Of a stretch of 64,000 nucleotides of DNA, positions 12,160-24,243 are shown piece after piece. This DNA comes from Colocasia esculenta (taxonomy: Eukaryota > Streptophyta > Magnoliopsida > Alismatales > Araceae). The notes below the pieces were generated by a model. That model worked only from the letters and a program-made list of their open reading frames with translations, did not search any database and was not told where the DNA came from. Where the stretch lies: contig CM024758.1 in the NCBI GenBank assembly GCA_014218235.1, positions 96,633,698 through 96,697,697 of the forward strand, given 5' to 3'. Both the position numbers and the translations under genes were made by a program. Numbering within the stretch: the stretch's first letter is position 1; the number at the start of each line of letters is the position of its first letter.

Positions 12160-13386
12160 CTAAGCAGCATCATCGCCACGCGGTGTAGAGGCCCGACGGA
12201 TGTCACGAAGCTCAGTAGATAGCCTAGTGAAGTGGAGCTGGACTTGAGTATCCACAAGTGTGTCAATGCTTGTATCCACGGTGTCCAAACATGCATGGAG
12301 CTTATCAAAACCAGTGGACATCTGAAGCTGTAATTGTGCTAGAAGATCACACACAGAAGGCTCAGCAGCAGAATCACTAGCGGCAACACTAACGTCATCT
12401 CCCGGAGCATCGAGAGGCTCAGACTGGGAGTCTTCATCAGCTTTGTCATCATAATCATCATCATCCTCCCGATCTCCATCCATGGCAGTAGCTGGTGCCT
12501 TACCCTTGAGTTCTCGTGTGACAACCCCATCAATCAGCTTATACCCCATCCTATGTGCAGTAATGAGATCAAAACTACTGCGAGAATTGAGCTCGATACA
12601 TTCACTGTCAGGAATGTTGATGCCAATGAACCGAAGAAGGGAAGTGATTGGGCAGGCATATGGCATGGATGTCCTGGGGTTATAATAACAGTGAAGGATT
12701 AAGCCAAGCATGAGGGCGGGTAAGTTGATTTGCTCGCACTGGAGGAAGAAGGTAAAAAGGAATTTGTGAACCTCAGTGACGAGTTCCCGACTGCCATACT
12801 TTGGTGCAATCAGGGTGGTGAAGATATGATGAATCATCCGGTTCAGTGGGGGAAAAGAGTTGGCATTGAGTTTGGCAATTTTCTTGGTGCCATCATACGG
12901 TTGGAGGGTGATGAGGTGATAGTACTCAGAGGCAGATGGGTAATGGGTGAGTATATCAGCCCCAGAGTTAGGGATTTTATGTGTTGTGCTAAAGAGATTA
13001 GCAGTAAGTTTCAAAGGGGTGCCCTTTACAGAGGTGTAAAACTCCTGTTGCTCAGAGTAGCCAAGATGGTTGAAAAATTCACTGGTGGCAGTAGGAGAAT
13101 AGACCTTATGGGAACAGAGAAATACCGTCTAGCCCTAGGTGTCAAAGAGGGGTTGGAGGTTCGGAAACAGGTCTGCCAAGGACGTGAAATCAGCATACCA
13201 GGGCTGTACAAACTTGGTAAAGGAGCCCTTAGCCCGTGTGAGATTCAGACGAGGAGGAACCACGAGTTCAGGCAACCGATCATCCCGATGCTTCGTCCGG
13301 TGCTCAACGGGAGCCCGAGAGCCTTCGCCTGCTTCAGAGAAAGCTGGACGACGACGAGAGACCATGTTCTTCGCCTTGGAAGCCAT
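12160..13386 (-). pseudogene. C1 third ORF in the env position (putative plant transposon protein)
   Basis: The ATG at 13386 opens MASKAKNMVSRRRPAFSE and one frame runs to the stop at 12160 (409 codons), interrupted by TAG near 13132 and by a second TAG two codons later. It lies downstream of RNase H and upstream of the 3' LTR, in the same sense as pol. The middle part (EFFNHLGYSEQQEFYTSVKG, LMLGLILHCYYNP) resembles the 'putative plant transposon protein' domain (PF20167 by memory). The C-terminus has an acidic stretch (DREDDDDYDDKADED) and a likely coiled coil (LLAQLQLQMSTGFDKL). No clear signal peptide or transmembrane segment follows the ATG, so it is not an obvious envelope protein. The first stop recurs in C2. 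Confidence 0.6.
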
Positions 13387-15333
13387 GGGGATAGCAAGAA
13401 CGAAGTACAAAGGAGCGATGAAGGGAAGAGAGATACAGACGGAAGAGAGAAAGCAGGAGGGTGACAAGGTAGGGTTTGCGCTCTAGAGAAGGAGGGTTTT
13501 GGGTGGGGGATGGTTTTGGTGGTAGAGAAGGGAGAAGGGGCATGGGTGCCTTTTTAAGGAGTTGGGATGGGATTTGAAAAGGCAAGGGTCCCACCAAATC
13601 AGCCCCGAAGCGGTGCGTCCATTGGGATTCCCAAAACAGGCTGGCCGCCGGCTGTCGCCTGATGCACAAGTGCCTGTCGACAGGCGCACACAGAAAATGT
13701 GCCAGAATGGAAATTTTTCGAGGAATTTGTTAATGAATTGCTGAGCAGTGTGTATCTAAAGAATATAGAAGGTGTAAAATAGGTGGACACATAGTTTAAA
13801 CTGTCATACTCATTGAGATTAAGTCAAGTCAATATCCTCAATGGTTTAAACATAATACTCAAAAAGTTACAGGTTGGAGCATGAAGAGAACATCTTACCA
13901 AAACTTAGGGGATTACCATAACCCCTATTCAATAACAAACTATTGTAGACGAACATGATTCCAAGTAAAGGATGGTCAAATGGTTGATGAAGAAAATGTC
14001 TACATAGATGGCTAGCCATAGACACCAATGGACCTGGATAATCAAACAGTGGAGGCTTCACACTATTTCTTTTTGATTTTCTTTTTGTTTAACAAAATGC
14101 AATGGGAAAAGTGGTAATTAGGATCACGAACACCTTTTGACGTGAGGATAGACATGTCTAGTGCCCTTACCCCCAGTTACTCAGTGAGAGTGACCATCAT
14201 ACCATTCTACACAGTTAATGAGTAAGCTTTTTGATGCGAGGACAGACATTTGTGATGCCCATGTCCCCGGTTACTCAGCAATACACATCATTGCTTTATC
14301 TTTATCCCAATTTTTGAGTTGTATTGAGATATGAGAAATAGGTAGCTTTTCTCCTTTTTTTTGAATTTTATCATGTTATGTTCTATTTGAAAATCAAGGT
14401 CAAATAATGTATGTGGTTAACAATCAATGCTAGACATAGAGTTCAATGACCATAGGACTGATCAAGACACTTGTGAACAGTGTGTGCCTACAAGAGAGTT
14501 ATGCAAGGGAGTTAGGTGAAATCCATTAGTTTAGATCAATATTCTCCGAATGATACAACCTAGACTCTTACATGAGTAGTATGTCAAAATCATTGTGATA
14601 CAGACAATGGCTTTAATATCATGTGGGTATAAGTGATTAAAACATGCATAGACACCCAAGTGACACTTTACTTGAAAGGCATGAACCTACTGAAAGAGAA
14701 TGATGTGAGATATCCAAGAAATGCATGGAAAGTGTGTGGCTGTCGACAGCTAGAAGGAGCCTGTCGACAGATGCACATAGACAGAAAAGTGGCTGTTCTG
14801 GGAAATAAGAAACTGTGCTTGGCTGTCGAAAGATGAATTGTCATCTATCGATAGAAACATGCAGAATGCAAAAATTGGTGTCTGTGTAGCCTAATCTGTC
14901 GACAGAATGGAGTAGGGCTGTCGACAGCTGCTTGTGCAGAACAGATTGAAGGCTAGGATGAAAGAGGAAAAGAGATATGGCATGTGAGGAAAAGTAGGTA
15001 TGTGAAATATGATTAATTTCCCTCAAGATGTCAGTCATCTAACCTTAACTTGCTCCCCCATAGTGTGTGCTCATGTGGACACATACAATCAAGTACTTCA
15101 AGACACATTTGCACAAATTGTGCAATCAAATGCACATAATTTCATGAATAAGGATAGACTATGAAGAAATCCATTTGTTTAAGAAAGAAAGAAAGGGCAA
15201 AGTGAAAAGAAACTAAATACCTTATAGAAAGTAAATGAGCCTTATTTACAACTTAACTATGGATACGTGGCGGAGAATTTTTTCTCATGCATAATGACAG
15301 TTTCCAAACAAGCATAACTTGTTCTTCCACAAA
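13387..15333 (-). mobile_element. C1 non-coding region between pol and ORF3
   Basis: No gene is seen. The region holds a TTTTTAAGG TATA-like word near 13551, one perfect CCTGTCGACAGG palindrome (13674), a cluster of CTGTCGACAG-type words (14740-14930), two copies of a block ending GTTACTCAG (14175-14183 and 14269-14278), a polypurine-like TGCTCCCCCA (15050), and a block of about 100 bp ending TTTGATATACCA (15260-15352) that overlaps the pol C-terminus and recurs in C2 and three times in B. Confidence 0.6.
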
Positions 15334-16039
15334 TCACCATTTGATATACCACATAGTTGGTGCACAAAGGAACATATACTTAAGATTTGGTATGAGTTTC
15401 ATTGCATTTTGCACAAATCCAATTCTCTTCTCAATTGTGAATCTATCCTCAGCCAGTGGTTTTGTAAAAATATCAGCCAATTGTTTTTCAGTGGGTACGA
15501 AGCTAATCTCCAAGGTTTTGTTGGCTACCTCATCTCTCAAGAAGTGATGTCTTATTCGATGTGTTTTGTCCTAGAGTGTGGGACTGGTTCTTTGAAAGAT
15601 TGAAGGCACTAGTGTTGTCACATAAGATAGGTGTGCATCCAATTTCAATATTGTAGTCAGACAAGTGACTTTTTATCCACAACACTTGAGCTACACAACT
15701 CCTTGCGGCAACATATTCTGCCTCTGTAGTGGAGAGTGCAACCGAGTGTTGCTTCTTGGATGCCCATGAAACCATGTAACCACCAAGAAATTGGGAATAA
15801 CCACTAGTACTTTTTCTATCAATTTTACATCCAGCATAATCAACATCGGAATATGATATCAAATCAAAACTACTCCCAGCTGGATGCCAAAGATCCAAGG
15901 CATACGTACCTGAGAGATATTGATATTCTCTTAACTGCAACCAAATGGCTTTCCTTTGAACTAGATTGATATCTAGCACAAAGGCAAACACTAAATTGTA
16001 TGTCCGATCTACTTGCAGTAAGATAAAGGAGTGAACCAA
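15334..16039 (-). pseudogene. C1 RNase H domain of the Sirevirus polyprotein
   Basis: The minus frames read DVDYAGCKIDRKSTSGYSQF (first catalytic Asp), ALSTTEAEYVAA (Glu), LWIKSHLSDYNIEIG, CDNTSAFNLSKNQ (Asp) and finally VPTEKQLADIFTKPLAEDRF, the classic copia RNase H ending. There is a frame change near 15540-15600 (SKHIEIRHHF is damaged). It degrades the RNA template during reverse transcription and is the C-terminus of pol. A fuller copy is in C2. Confidence 0.85.
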
Positions 16040-16826
16040 TCATACCTCGAAAGTGCTTTGCATCTACCGGTTTACCTTTCTCATCATTGTCCAATTTCAA
16101 GCTTGTGCTCATTGGTGTTGAAGCAGGCTTAGCTTGTTCAAACTGAAACCTTTTTAGTAGCTCCTTGACATATTTTTCTTGGTTGATGAAAAATCCATCT
16201 TCTAGTTGTTTTACCTGCAGACCAAGAAAAAATTGAAGCTCTCCCATTAAACTCATCTCAAATTCACTGTGCATATGATTTGAAAATTCCTCACACAGTG
16301 ATGGGTTAGTAGAACCAAATATGATATTGTTCACATAGACTTGAACAATAATAATGTGATTGCAAACTTTCTTAGTGAAGAGAGTTTGGTCTACTTTACC
16401 TCTTGAGTAGTTTTTGCTTACCAGAAAAGTGCTTAGTCTGTCGTACCATGCTCGGGGTGCCTGTTTCAATCCATAGAGAGCTTTGTGCAATTTATATACA
16501 TGGTTAGGTTTATCATGATCCTCAAAGCCAGGTGGTTGAGAGACATAGACTTCCTCCTTGATGTAGCCATTCAAGAAGGCAGTTTTAACATCCATTTGAA
16601 AAAGTTTGAACTTGTTTGAGCATGCATATGCTAACAAGATCCTAACTGCTTCTAGCCTAGCTATAGGAGCAAAGGATTCTTCAAAATCCACACCAAATTC
16701 TTGACTATAACCCTTTGCAACCAGTCTAACCTTATTTCTCACCACTTTACCCTCTTCATTTAGCTTATTCCTAAAGACCCATCTTGTTCCTATGACAGAA
16801 ATTTCAGGGGTTCTAGGAACTAGACT
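15870..16826 (-). pseudogene. C1 reverse transcriptase domain with YVNN in place of YVDD
   Basis: VRLVAKGYSQEFGVDFEESFAP opens the domain (near 16730); then QMDVKTAFLNGYIKEEVYV, LYGLKQAPRAWYDRLS and FLGLQVKQLEDG are seen, all Sirevirus-like. The catalytic box reads VYVNNIIFG (codons AAC AAT near 16325-16335), so both metal-binding aspartates are replaced. C2 has YVDD, so C1 was inactivated by two G-to-A changes, the type left by cytosine deamination on the other strand. A stop (TCTAGA region, 16820) separates it from the linker upstream. Confidence 0.88.
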
Positions 16827-18065
16827 CTAGACATTATTTCTTTGAAAATGCCCAAGCTCCTCATGCATAGCATCAATCCATGAATTTTCTTTTAAAGCTT
16901 CTTCAACATTTTTGGGTTCCACTTGAGAGACAAAGGCTAGATGATCATGTTCAACTATTTGTCTAACTTGAGACCTAGTTTGAACTTTTTCATTCATATC
17001 TCCTATGATGTTATCAAGTGGATGATGTTTAGAATACCTGACATTTGTCACTGTTGAAGGTCCGGGTTGATCTTGGACTTGAGGAGGGTGTGCTTGAGGA
17101 GTTTGAACTTGAGGCTCTTCCTCTTGTGGATTTTGTTTAGGTTCATCATCTTGATTTCTAAACAGATTTACGTCATCTTCATCATTGTACCTGCAAAGAT
17201 ATCCACTTTTAGTCTTGGAAACTGCTTTAGGATTTTCTTTTGCTTTCATTTGTAGTTCCCCAAGTGTTATTCCTTCATCTCCATCCTCAAACCTATAAGC
17301 ATTTGAATTGTTAGGCTTTGCTGGATACTCATCAAAAACAACATGTGGAGTTTCTTCCACTGTTCGAGATTTAAAATTAAACACCCTATATACTCTAGAG
17401 TGTTCTGAGTATCCCAGAAAAATACCTTGATCACTTTTGGCTTCGAACTTATCCAAGTCAACTTTATCATTATTATGAATAAAGACTTTTGAGCCAAAAA
17501 CTCTGAAATACCCAATACTGGGTTTCTTACCTTTTAGAAGTTCGTAGGGAGTTTTCTTTATCACAGGTCTTACCATGACTCTGTTAAGGATGTAACATGA
17601 GGTGTTTACCGCTTCTGCCCAAAAGGTCCTTGCAAGCTGACTTTCGACCAAAAGGGTTCGAGCCATTTCCACCTAGGTTCTGTTCTTTCTCTCCACTACA
17701 CCATTTTGCTCCGGAGTTCTCGGGGAGGAGAACAGGTGTTCTATTCCTTGGTGCCTACAAAAATCAGAAAATGAGTTGTTGTCAAACTCTCCCCTGTGAT
17801 TAGTGCGTATTGAGCATATCTTATTGACATTTCCATGCTCAATCTTATTAAAAAGAATTCTTCCGATTTTCAGTGCTTCATTTTTGTGAGCCAGAAATTT
17901 TACCCAAGTGAACCTAGAAAAATCGTCTACAATAACAAAACCAAATCGTTTGCCATTGAGACTCAGTGTTCTAGTAGGTCCAAAAAGGTCTATGTGCAAC
18001 AATTCATAAGGTTTAGAAGTGCTTACCAGTGCTTTTGATTTGAAGGATTTTCGGGTTTGTTTTCC
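16827..18065 (-). pseudogene. C1 integrase core and C-terminal region
   Basis: HIDLFGPTRTLSLNGKRFGF gives the first catalytic Asp (near 17995), and SSPRTPEQNGVVERKNRT gives the Glu (near 17680). The second Asp, expected in the R-S-D-H-G context, reads IRTNHRGEF: an Asn (near 17805). The C-terminal part contains FRVFGSKVFIHNND and FLGYSEHSRVYRVFN, then a proline- and glutamine-rich linker to RT. Stops occur at 17673 and near 18050. C2 has the same Asn. Confidence 0.85.
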
Positions 18066-18635
18066 CTATGCACATGCATCACAAAAACTTTCATTCTTGT
18101 TAAAGGAAATTTCAGGAAGTCCACTTACCAGTTTAAGCCTCATGATCTTATGCAAGACATTGTAACTTGCATGGCCAAGCCTACGATGCCACAATGTAAG
18201 CTCATCCTGCTTGTTTGCTACAAGACACAAGTCTTCATTTTCTGGATCATCTAAGTCGACCAAATAAATGTTGTTCACCCTTTTTCCAGAAAATTTTAGA
18301 CTTCCTATTTCCTTATCAATGATTTGACATGATTTTGATTCAAAGATAACTTTATAACCCTTATCACACAATTGACTTATACTAAGCAAGTTGTGATGAA
18401 GGCCCTCAACCAACAATACATTATCAATTGAGTTGGAGGCATACTTATCGACCTTACCTGTGTCGATGATCTGGCCGTTATTGTTACGTCCAAAGATGAC
18501 TTGACCTCCATCTTTTTCAACCAGCAAATAGAATTTTTCTTTGTCGCCCGTCATGTGCCTCGAGCAGCCACTGTCCAAGTACCATTCATTTTGATTTTGG
18601 GCTACTAGGCATTCCTGCATATATAGATCAGACAA
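18066..18635 (-). pseudogene. C1 aspartic protease and GAG-pre-integrase zinc region
   Basis: WYLDSGCSRHMTGDKEKFY carries the protease D-S-G active site (near 18575). VDNVLLVEGLHHNLLS-type sequence follows, then LWHRRLGHASYNVLHKIM with CDAC (18075-18190), the HHCC zinc-binding module of copia integrase. The frame is open over 189 codons and overlaps the end of the gag frame by a few bases, in the order gag-PR-IN-RT-RH expected of Ty1/copia. Confidence 0.88.
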
Positions 18636-20137
18636 GAGGTTTTGGTACCCAAATTACTTTGGGTCCCAATGTATCATTCATGCCAAACAGTAAATGCTTC
18701 GGAATCCAAACTTGTTTGACTTTCTGTTTATTTGGACTATTCCAGCATTGTTTATCATTGTGCCCAACTTTCTTATAGAAATTGCATGATGAAGATTTTT
18801 TCACAACAGTGGGCTTGTTATTCTTGGGAACATGCATGGGCATTTTACCCTTTTGTTGCCTTGTTAGCTTTTCTTGGCTAGCTTGTTTCCAGACCTGTCG
18901 ACAACCCTCTTTATGGCTGTCGACAGATTTCTTAGTTGTGTTAACAACTGATTTGATTTTCTTGGGTTCCTGTTTCTTACCCTTGGCTTGAGTCTTATTG
19001 ATCTTTGAGGTTATTTTCTTACTTGTGCTTGGGCTAGAATCAACAAAGGAAGTTAGCAAATTTTTACCAATTACCTTTGCTTTTACAGGTTGAAATCCAA
19101 TCCCATGCTTTGCAACAAATACATTAGATCCTAGAATTGCATTAAGATTTTGTTTCCCTTTAACAAACCTTGATAGATCTTCAGATTTTCCTTTAAGGTT
19201 CTCTTCAGCCTTTTCCAATTTTTCTTTGAGCTTATCATGTTCACTTTGGAGAGATTCAAGGGAGTTCATTAGACCTTCCTTTTCTTTTTGAGTTTCTTGC
19301 AGTTTTATTTTCAAACTGTCCATCTCCTCACAGTGAGCTTCCTCATCAATTTTCATCATCTCAATTTCTTTGCTCAAGGATGCAATTTGTTCATCATTAT
19401 TAGTGCCATGAACAAGAGAATTGATTTTCTTTTTGAGTGCTTTATTTTCAGGCTTAAATTCACAGAGCTTTTCAAACAAGACTATATAGGCTTCTTCCCA
19501 TTCTTCAATTGTATAACTTTCAAAGGAAGAATTTACCTCATTTGAGTTGTCGCTTCTTGCCATTAGACATTGAACTTGTTTATCTCCAGAGGTAGCTTGT
19601 TCGTCCTCATCTACATCTTCATCACTCCAAGTAGCCATCATTGCTTTGGCTTTCTTGAAGGTGAATTTCTCCTTCTTCAGCTTCTTCTTGAGCTCAGGGC
19701 ATTCTCCTCTCATGTGCCCTTGTTTCTTGCACTCATAGCATACAATGTCAGATTTTTTGTTAGACTCAAATTTATTTCAAAAATCTTTCTTTCGAAAAGG
19801 TTTAGAGTTACCTGACCCTTTCCTTTTGAATTTTAGGATTTTCTTGAATTGTCTAGTGAGCATGGTCATATCATCATTCTCACTATCACTAGAAGTTTCA
19901 AGCTCATCACTTTTCTGTTGAACATCTTTTTTGGAACCTGAAGAATTTTTCTTGGAGGCTTTTATGGCAATTAACCTTTTTGGGTTTTCTTCAGTTTCTT
20001 TCCTTTTCACATTTATTTCATATGTCATCAGGGAGCCAATTAGTTCATCTAGTTTCATATTTGAGAGATCTTTTGAATCCTCAATGACAGTGGCTTTGGT
20101 GTTCCATGAGGATGGAAGAGACCGAAGTATCTTCCTT
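18636..20137 (-). pseudogene. C1 gag, C-terminal two thirds
   Basis: Two frames (20137-19777 and 19713-18636) give the Sirevirus gag pattern: VRKILRSLPSSWNTKATVIE, LDELIGSLMTYEINVKR, a CCHC knuckle CYECKKQGHMRGEC (near 19700-19740), a long coiled coil (about 19100-19450, LESLQSEHDKLKEKLEKAEE), a second knuckle CNFYKKVGHNDKQC with Cys-to-Tyr (18740-18780), and GPKVIWVPK at the end. A frameshift lies near 19770. Two CTGTCGACAG-type words fall inside the coding part (18895-18925). The N-terminal part is displaced to 26025-26510 by A2. Confidence 0.85.
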
Positions 20138-20142
20138 ACCAA

Positions 20143-21917
20143 TGTTGAACCACTCTATGTTTGCCCTTGTATTTTGGTGATAACAAAACTTATGATAATA
20201 TCAAATACATCTTTGTGATAACAAAATTTATGGTTAATTGAATATTATTAAATATCTTGTATCATCTGTGTCGCATCAATCTCATAGCAAAATGCTGAGT
20301 CTCACATTGATGCAATATGGGGTACTAAAATCCTAAGTCGGTGTTCATTTAATATACATCGATTTCTATTCAAAGTGCCACATCGATTTCACTAACAACG
20401 ATTTGATAAGTCACACAACGATTTGATTGTGTAACGATTCGTTAAGTGAAACATCGATTTGATCGCATAACGATTTCATAAGTGAGAACAACGATTTGCT
20501 CTCATATCGATTTGGTTCTCATAACGATTTGATAAGTGAGAAACAACAATTTACTTCTCACATCGATTCGATTTGTTCTCATAATGATTTCATAAGTGAG
20601 AACATCGATTTGTTCTCACATCGATTTGTTAAGTGAGAACAACGATTTGGTCTCACAACGATTTCATAAGTGTCACATCGATTTGGTCTCTATAACGATT
20701 CGATCATCATAACGATACGATAAGTCACAATAGCGATTTGGTCAATATAACGATTCGATAAGAGAAAACAACGATTCGATGGTCGTAACGATTTGATAAG
20801 TGAAACATTGATTTGCCTTCACTTAAAGAACAATTTGGTCTAAACATCGACTTCATGTAAACATCGATTTCCTTTATATTTAGATGTTTCAAATATGTTT
20901 GGCGCCAAATGAAAAGTCAAATATCTTCTGACAGAAAAAGCTGCATGCGTATTTCATAGTCTTGTCAGAAAAAGATATGAACTACTATTTTCATCATGTT
21001 AGCAGAAACACAGTGGTATGCACCGTTTATCATAAACACTCTTTTGTGCTAACACTCTCTTCTATGCTTACAGACCTCAAAGACCACCAGAGTCTGATTA
21101 AGACAAATGAAGAGAAGATGAGCAACGACTAGAACTCCAATGGATCCATTCAAAAGCCTATCATATAAAAGATGAAGCAAGGCTGAAGATCAAAAAGAGC
21201 TTTCCTAGAAATCTTTGAAGGAGTGTACAACCAGTGAGGAACCTCATCGCCACATACACTCAAAGAAAAAGAGAGAAAGAGCCTGAGCCCAGAAGAAGTG
21301 TTCAAGCATCTGAAGCATTCAAGGCCTTCAAGCTTTCTCTTCTCTCTTCATTCTCTCTCTGAGCTCATTGTAAATTTGGGGGAGAGTCCTTGACTGTGAG
21401 CTAGTTCTTAGTGTTCATCTTGTAATAGCTCTCGGTCTGATCTTTCTTTTCTAAGAATGATTTCTGTCCAGCTGTAGGACTGTATACAGTGTAGAACCTA
21501 GCTAGGGGTTTGTGTCTAGCAGAACTGCACTGGGGTTTGTACAAGGAGGTTGGCTTCTTGACCTGTAAAAGAAGTGGGCTGCCTTCTTGCCCGGGAAAGA
21601 GAAGAAGACCAGCTAGGGTGCTGGGTGTTGTAGTGTCCTTGAGGGGGACTGTACCCTTGGTTAGTGAAATCCCAAGAGATTGCTTGGGGACTGGACGTAG
21701 GACTTCTATGTGGGAAGGGCTGAACCAGGATAAATCTCTTGTGTCATTTGTGTGATTATTTATTTGCTTCCACATTGCTACTCTTTATCACGCTATACTA
21801 ACCAAACTTTCAAGTGATAATTTTCTATGTTTAAGCTTGTGTTTTAGAAATCAGAAAAACCTATTCACCCCCCCCCCCCCTCTAGGTTAGCTTGCTGGCG
21901 TACCAAAAGGGCCAACA
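20143..21917 (+). repeat. A2 5' LTR
   Basis: Termini are TGTTGAACC and GGGCCAACA. U3 holds more than twenty CGATT words, mostly CATCGATTT and AACGATTTG, at 20360-20880. The TATA-like TATAAAA is at 21164-21170. U5 holds CCCAAGAGATTGCTTGGG (a 6-bp-stem hairpin) immediately followed by GGACGTAGGA (21693-21702) and a 13-C tract near 21878. Confidence 0.95.
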
Positions 21918-21942
21918 AGTGGTATCAGAGTGGTCTCTGAAC
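21918..21942 (+). promoter_or_regulatory. A2 primer-binding site
   Basis: AGTGGTATCAGAGTGGTCTC follows the LTR end directly. TGGTATCAGAG is the usual plant copia complement to initiator tRNA-Met. The same motif, reversed, marks B (33780-33790) and C1 (26572-26583). Confidence 0.85.
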
Positions 21943-21979
21943 ATTCAAAGAAGATCCAACGATCTTTGAGCAAAGATCC

Positions 21980-23766
21980 ATGGCAGCTCAAGGATTTGCT
22001 GAAGGACAATCAGTCACCAGACCTCCATTCTTCGATGAAGAGGATTACCAATATTGGAAGATGGGGATGGAATGCTTCATTCGAGGCATAGACTTTGATT
22101 TGTGGTAGGTAATTGAGGTAGGAGATTATGTTATTGTTCCTGCTGAAGGTACTACTGCTATTACAACAATAGATAAAAATAAATTATCATTAAATTACAA
22201 ATCTAAGAACTATTTATGTTGTGCTTTATCCAAAAGGAATTTAGTAGAGTTTCTGCATGTAAATCTGCAAAAGAAATGTGGGATAAACTGTAGATAACTT
22301 ATGAAGGAACAGATAAAGTGAAACAAACTAAGATAGATATTCTTGTCTCCCAATATGAACAATTTAAAATGCTTCCAAACGAAAATATTACTCAGATGTA
22401 TAATAGATTTTCAAGCATAGTAGTTGGTTTAAGCTCTCTTGGTAAAATCTTTCTAATGAGGAAACCGTTAGCAAGATACTTAGGTCTTTAACTATTTCAT
22501 GGACACCTAACGTAACTGCTATTGAAGAGGCCCATGATTTAACCAAATTGTCGATTGATAATTTAATAGGTTCTCTCATGGCACATGAAATAAATATGGA
22601 GCGATTATCTGAAAGCTCATCTAAGAAGAAATGTACTAATGCTCTTAAAGTGGTAGCTGCTCCTTCCACTTCTTCTTCTTCTAGCTCAAAAATTGCAGGA
22701 TCTGAAGACAGTGATGTTGATGAAGTACTGTCCAAACTTCAGAAGATTTTAAAGAAGAAGAAAAATGGATCAAGAAGGATCCAAAGGAAAGAGGAAAAGG
22801 AGAAAGAACCAGTCTGCTATGAATGTAGAAAACCGAGACATCTAAGACCAGACTGTCCAAGACTTAAGAAGACTGGTCAAACCGAGAAGTCCAAGAAGCA
22901 GCACAAGAAGTTCAAAAGAAAAACCATGGCGGCTGCTTGGGAAAATGAAGAGGACACAAGCTCAGACTCATCAAGCTCAAGTTCAGAGAAAGAGCAAGTA
23001 AATCTAGCCCTCATGGTAGGACTATATGAGGTATATTCTGACTCATTTTTTAATTCATACACAAATTCAGGGTCAGAATCTGAAGGCTTGGAAGAAGTCT
23101 TTAATGAACTTTATGATAAACACAAGGTTTTTGTAAAAGAATTGAAAAATATCAAGAACAACCTTACTTTTTGGAAATACTAATTCTGATCTTAAATCAG
23201 AAATGGAACAATTGGAAAAACAACTAAAGGTCAGTAAAGATAATAATCATCTTTTAAATGAAGATTTGAAAAGTAAGAATAATGAGAAGTTAGAGTTAGA
23301 AGAAAAATAAAAAACTCTAACTAAAGAAAATCTCTATTTAAAAGAATCAGTTAAGAAATTAACTCAAGGAAAAACATCTTTAGCTCTATGCTTAAAAGGA
23401 TCAAAATCTGGAAATAACAAACAAGGGCTTGGTTACATACATCTGGAAAAAGGAAAACAAGTCATAATTACTGAAAAATATCCATTATGAAAATTTGTAA
23501 AAGAAACCAAGTTGCCTAAGAGAAAGGCTCCTGTAAAAGAAAAGGTCTCCAAAAATTGTGTTCCAAATAGATATCACAAAGAAAATAAGAACTGTAAATC
23601 AAATTATATTCATTGCTGCTCTCATTGTAATAAATTAGGACACACAGTAAACACATGCACAACAAGGCACCTAGTTTGGATTCCGAAAGGATACTTTTAT
23701 GCATCTAACCATCAAGAACCCAAACGATTTGGGTACCTATTTCGAAATAAGTTGTTTGCAGGATAG
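21980..23766 (+). pseudogene. A2 gag (Sirevirus type), broken
   Basis: The ATG at 21980 starts MAAQGFAEGQSVTRPPFF. A TAG follows ...FDLW after about 42 codons, and another frame break lies near 22440. Downstream, 22548-23183 is open with LIGSLMAHEINMERL, a poly-Ser stretch, and CCHC knuckle CYECRKPRHLRPDC (Gly replaced). A coiled-coil-like region (23190-23400) has a stop at 23308. The second knuckle CSHCNKLGHTVNTC and VWIPKG-YF (23600-23690) end the gag-like part. Gag packages the element RNA. A few codons of the protease leader (SRSKDTQ) remain before pol is lost. Confidence 0.85.
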
Positions 23767-24243
23767 CCTTGGAGCATCAAGATCAAAGGATACTCAAGGC
23801 ACTGATGACTGCCAGCTCTTCATCCATCTTATATCTGAAGAGGAAGTAGTCACAAATTGTTTATTTCTATTCATATTACTACTAACAATGTTTGCAAGTT
23901 TGCTGTTAAGATGTATGCAGATAAAAATCTCGAAGACTTGACAAACAACATGACAAAGGTCAAGACATATAAGATCTGACTTCCCTCACATTAAGGGGGA
24001 GTCTCATGCTCAGGGGGAGCCTACACTAAGGGAGAGTCATTCATTAAAAATATATTGTTGAACTCCTCAATGGTAAGAAATTTTTTTAAGGGGGAGAAAA
24101 TGCATGGTAAGATCCTTCCTTTTTGGTTAGTGACAAAAAGGGGGAGAACTTGTATGTTCTGTGAATTTTCTGTATTTTCTTTGTCTTAAGTATCATTGTC
24201 AGAAAATTCTCATAAATTTTGTCATCACCAAAAAGGGGGAGAT
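23767..24243 (+). mobile_element. A2 3' non-coding region with six polypurine tracts
   Basis: AAGGGGGAG-type tracts lie near 23993, 24011, 24037 (AAGGGAGAG), 24089, 24136 and 24233; the last touches the 3' LTR. Multiple polypurine tracts are characteristic of Sireviruses. No gene is present: pol is deleted between the protease leader and this region. Confidence 0.85.

Noticed and set aside
12730..13464. Open + strand frame of 244 codons
   Set aside because: It lies exactly opposite ORF3 of C1; the minus frame matches a protein kept in C2, so this is a shadow.
21918..21942. TGGTATCAGAG words that could suggest tRNA genes
   Set aside because: They are primer-binding sites next to LTRs; no cloverleaf is formed.
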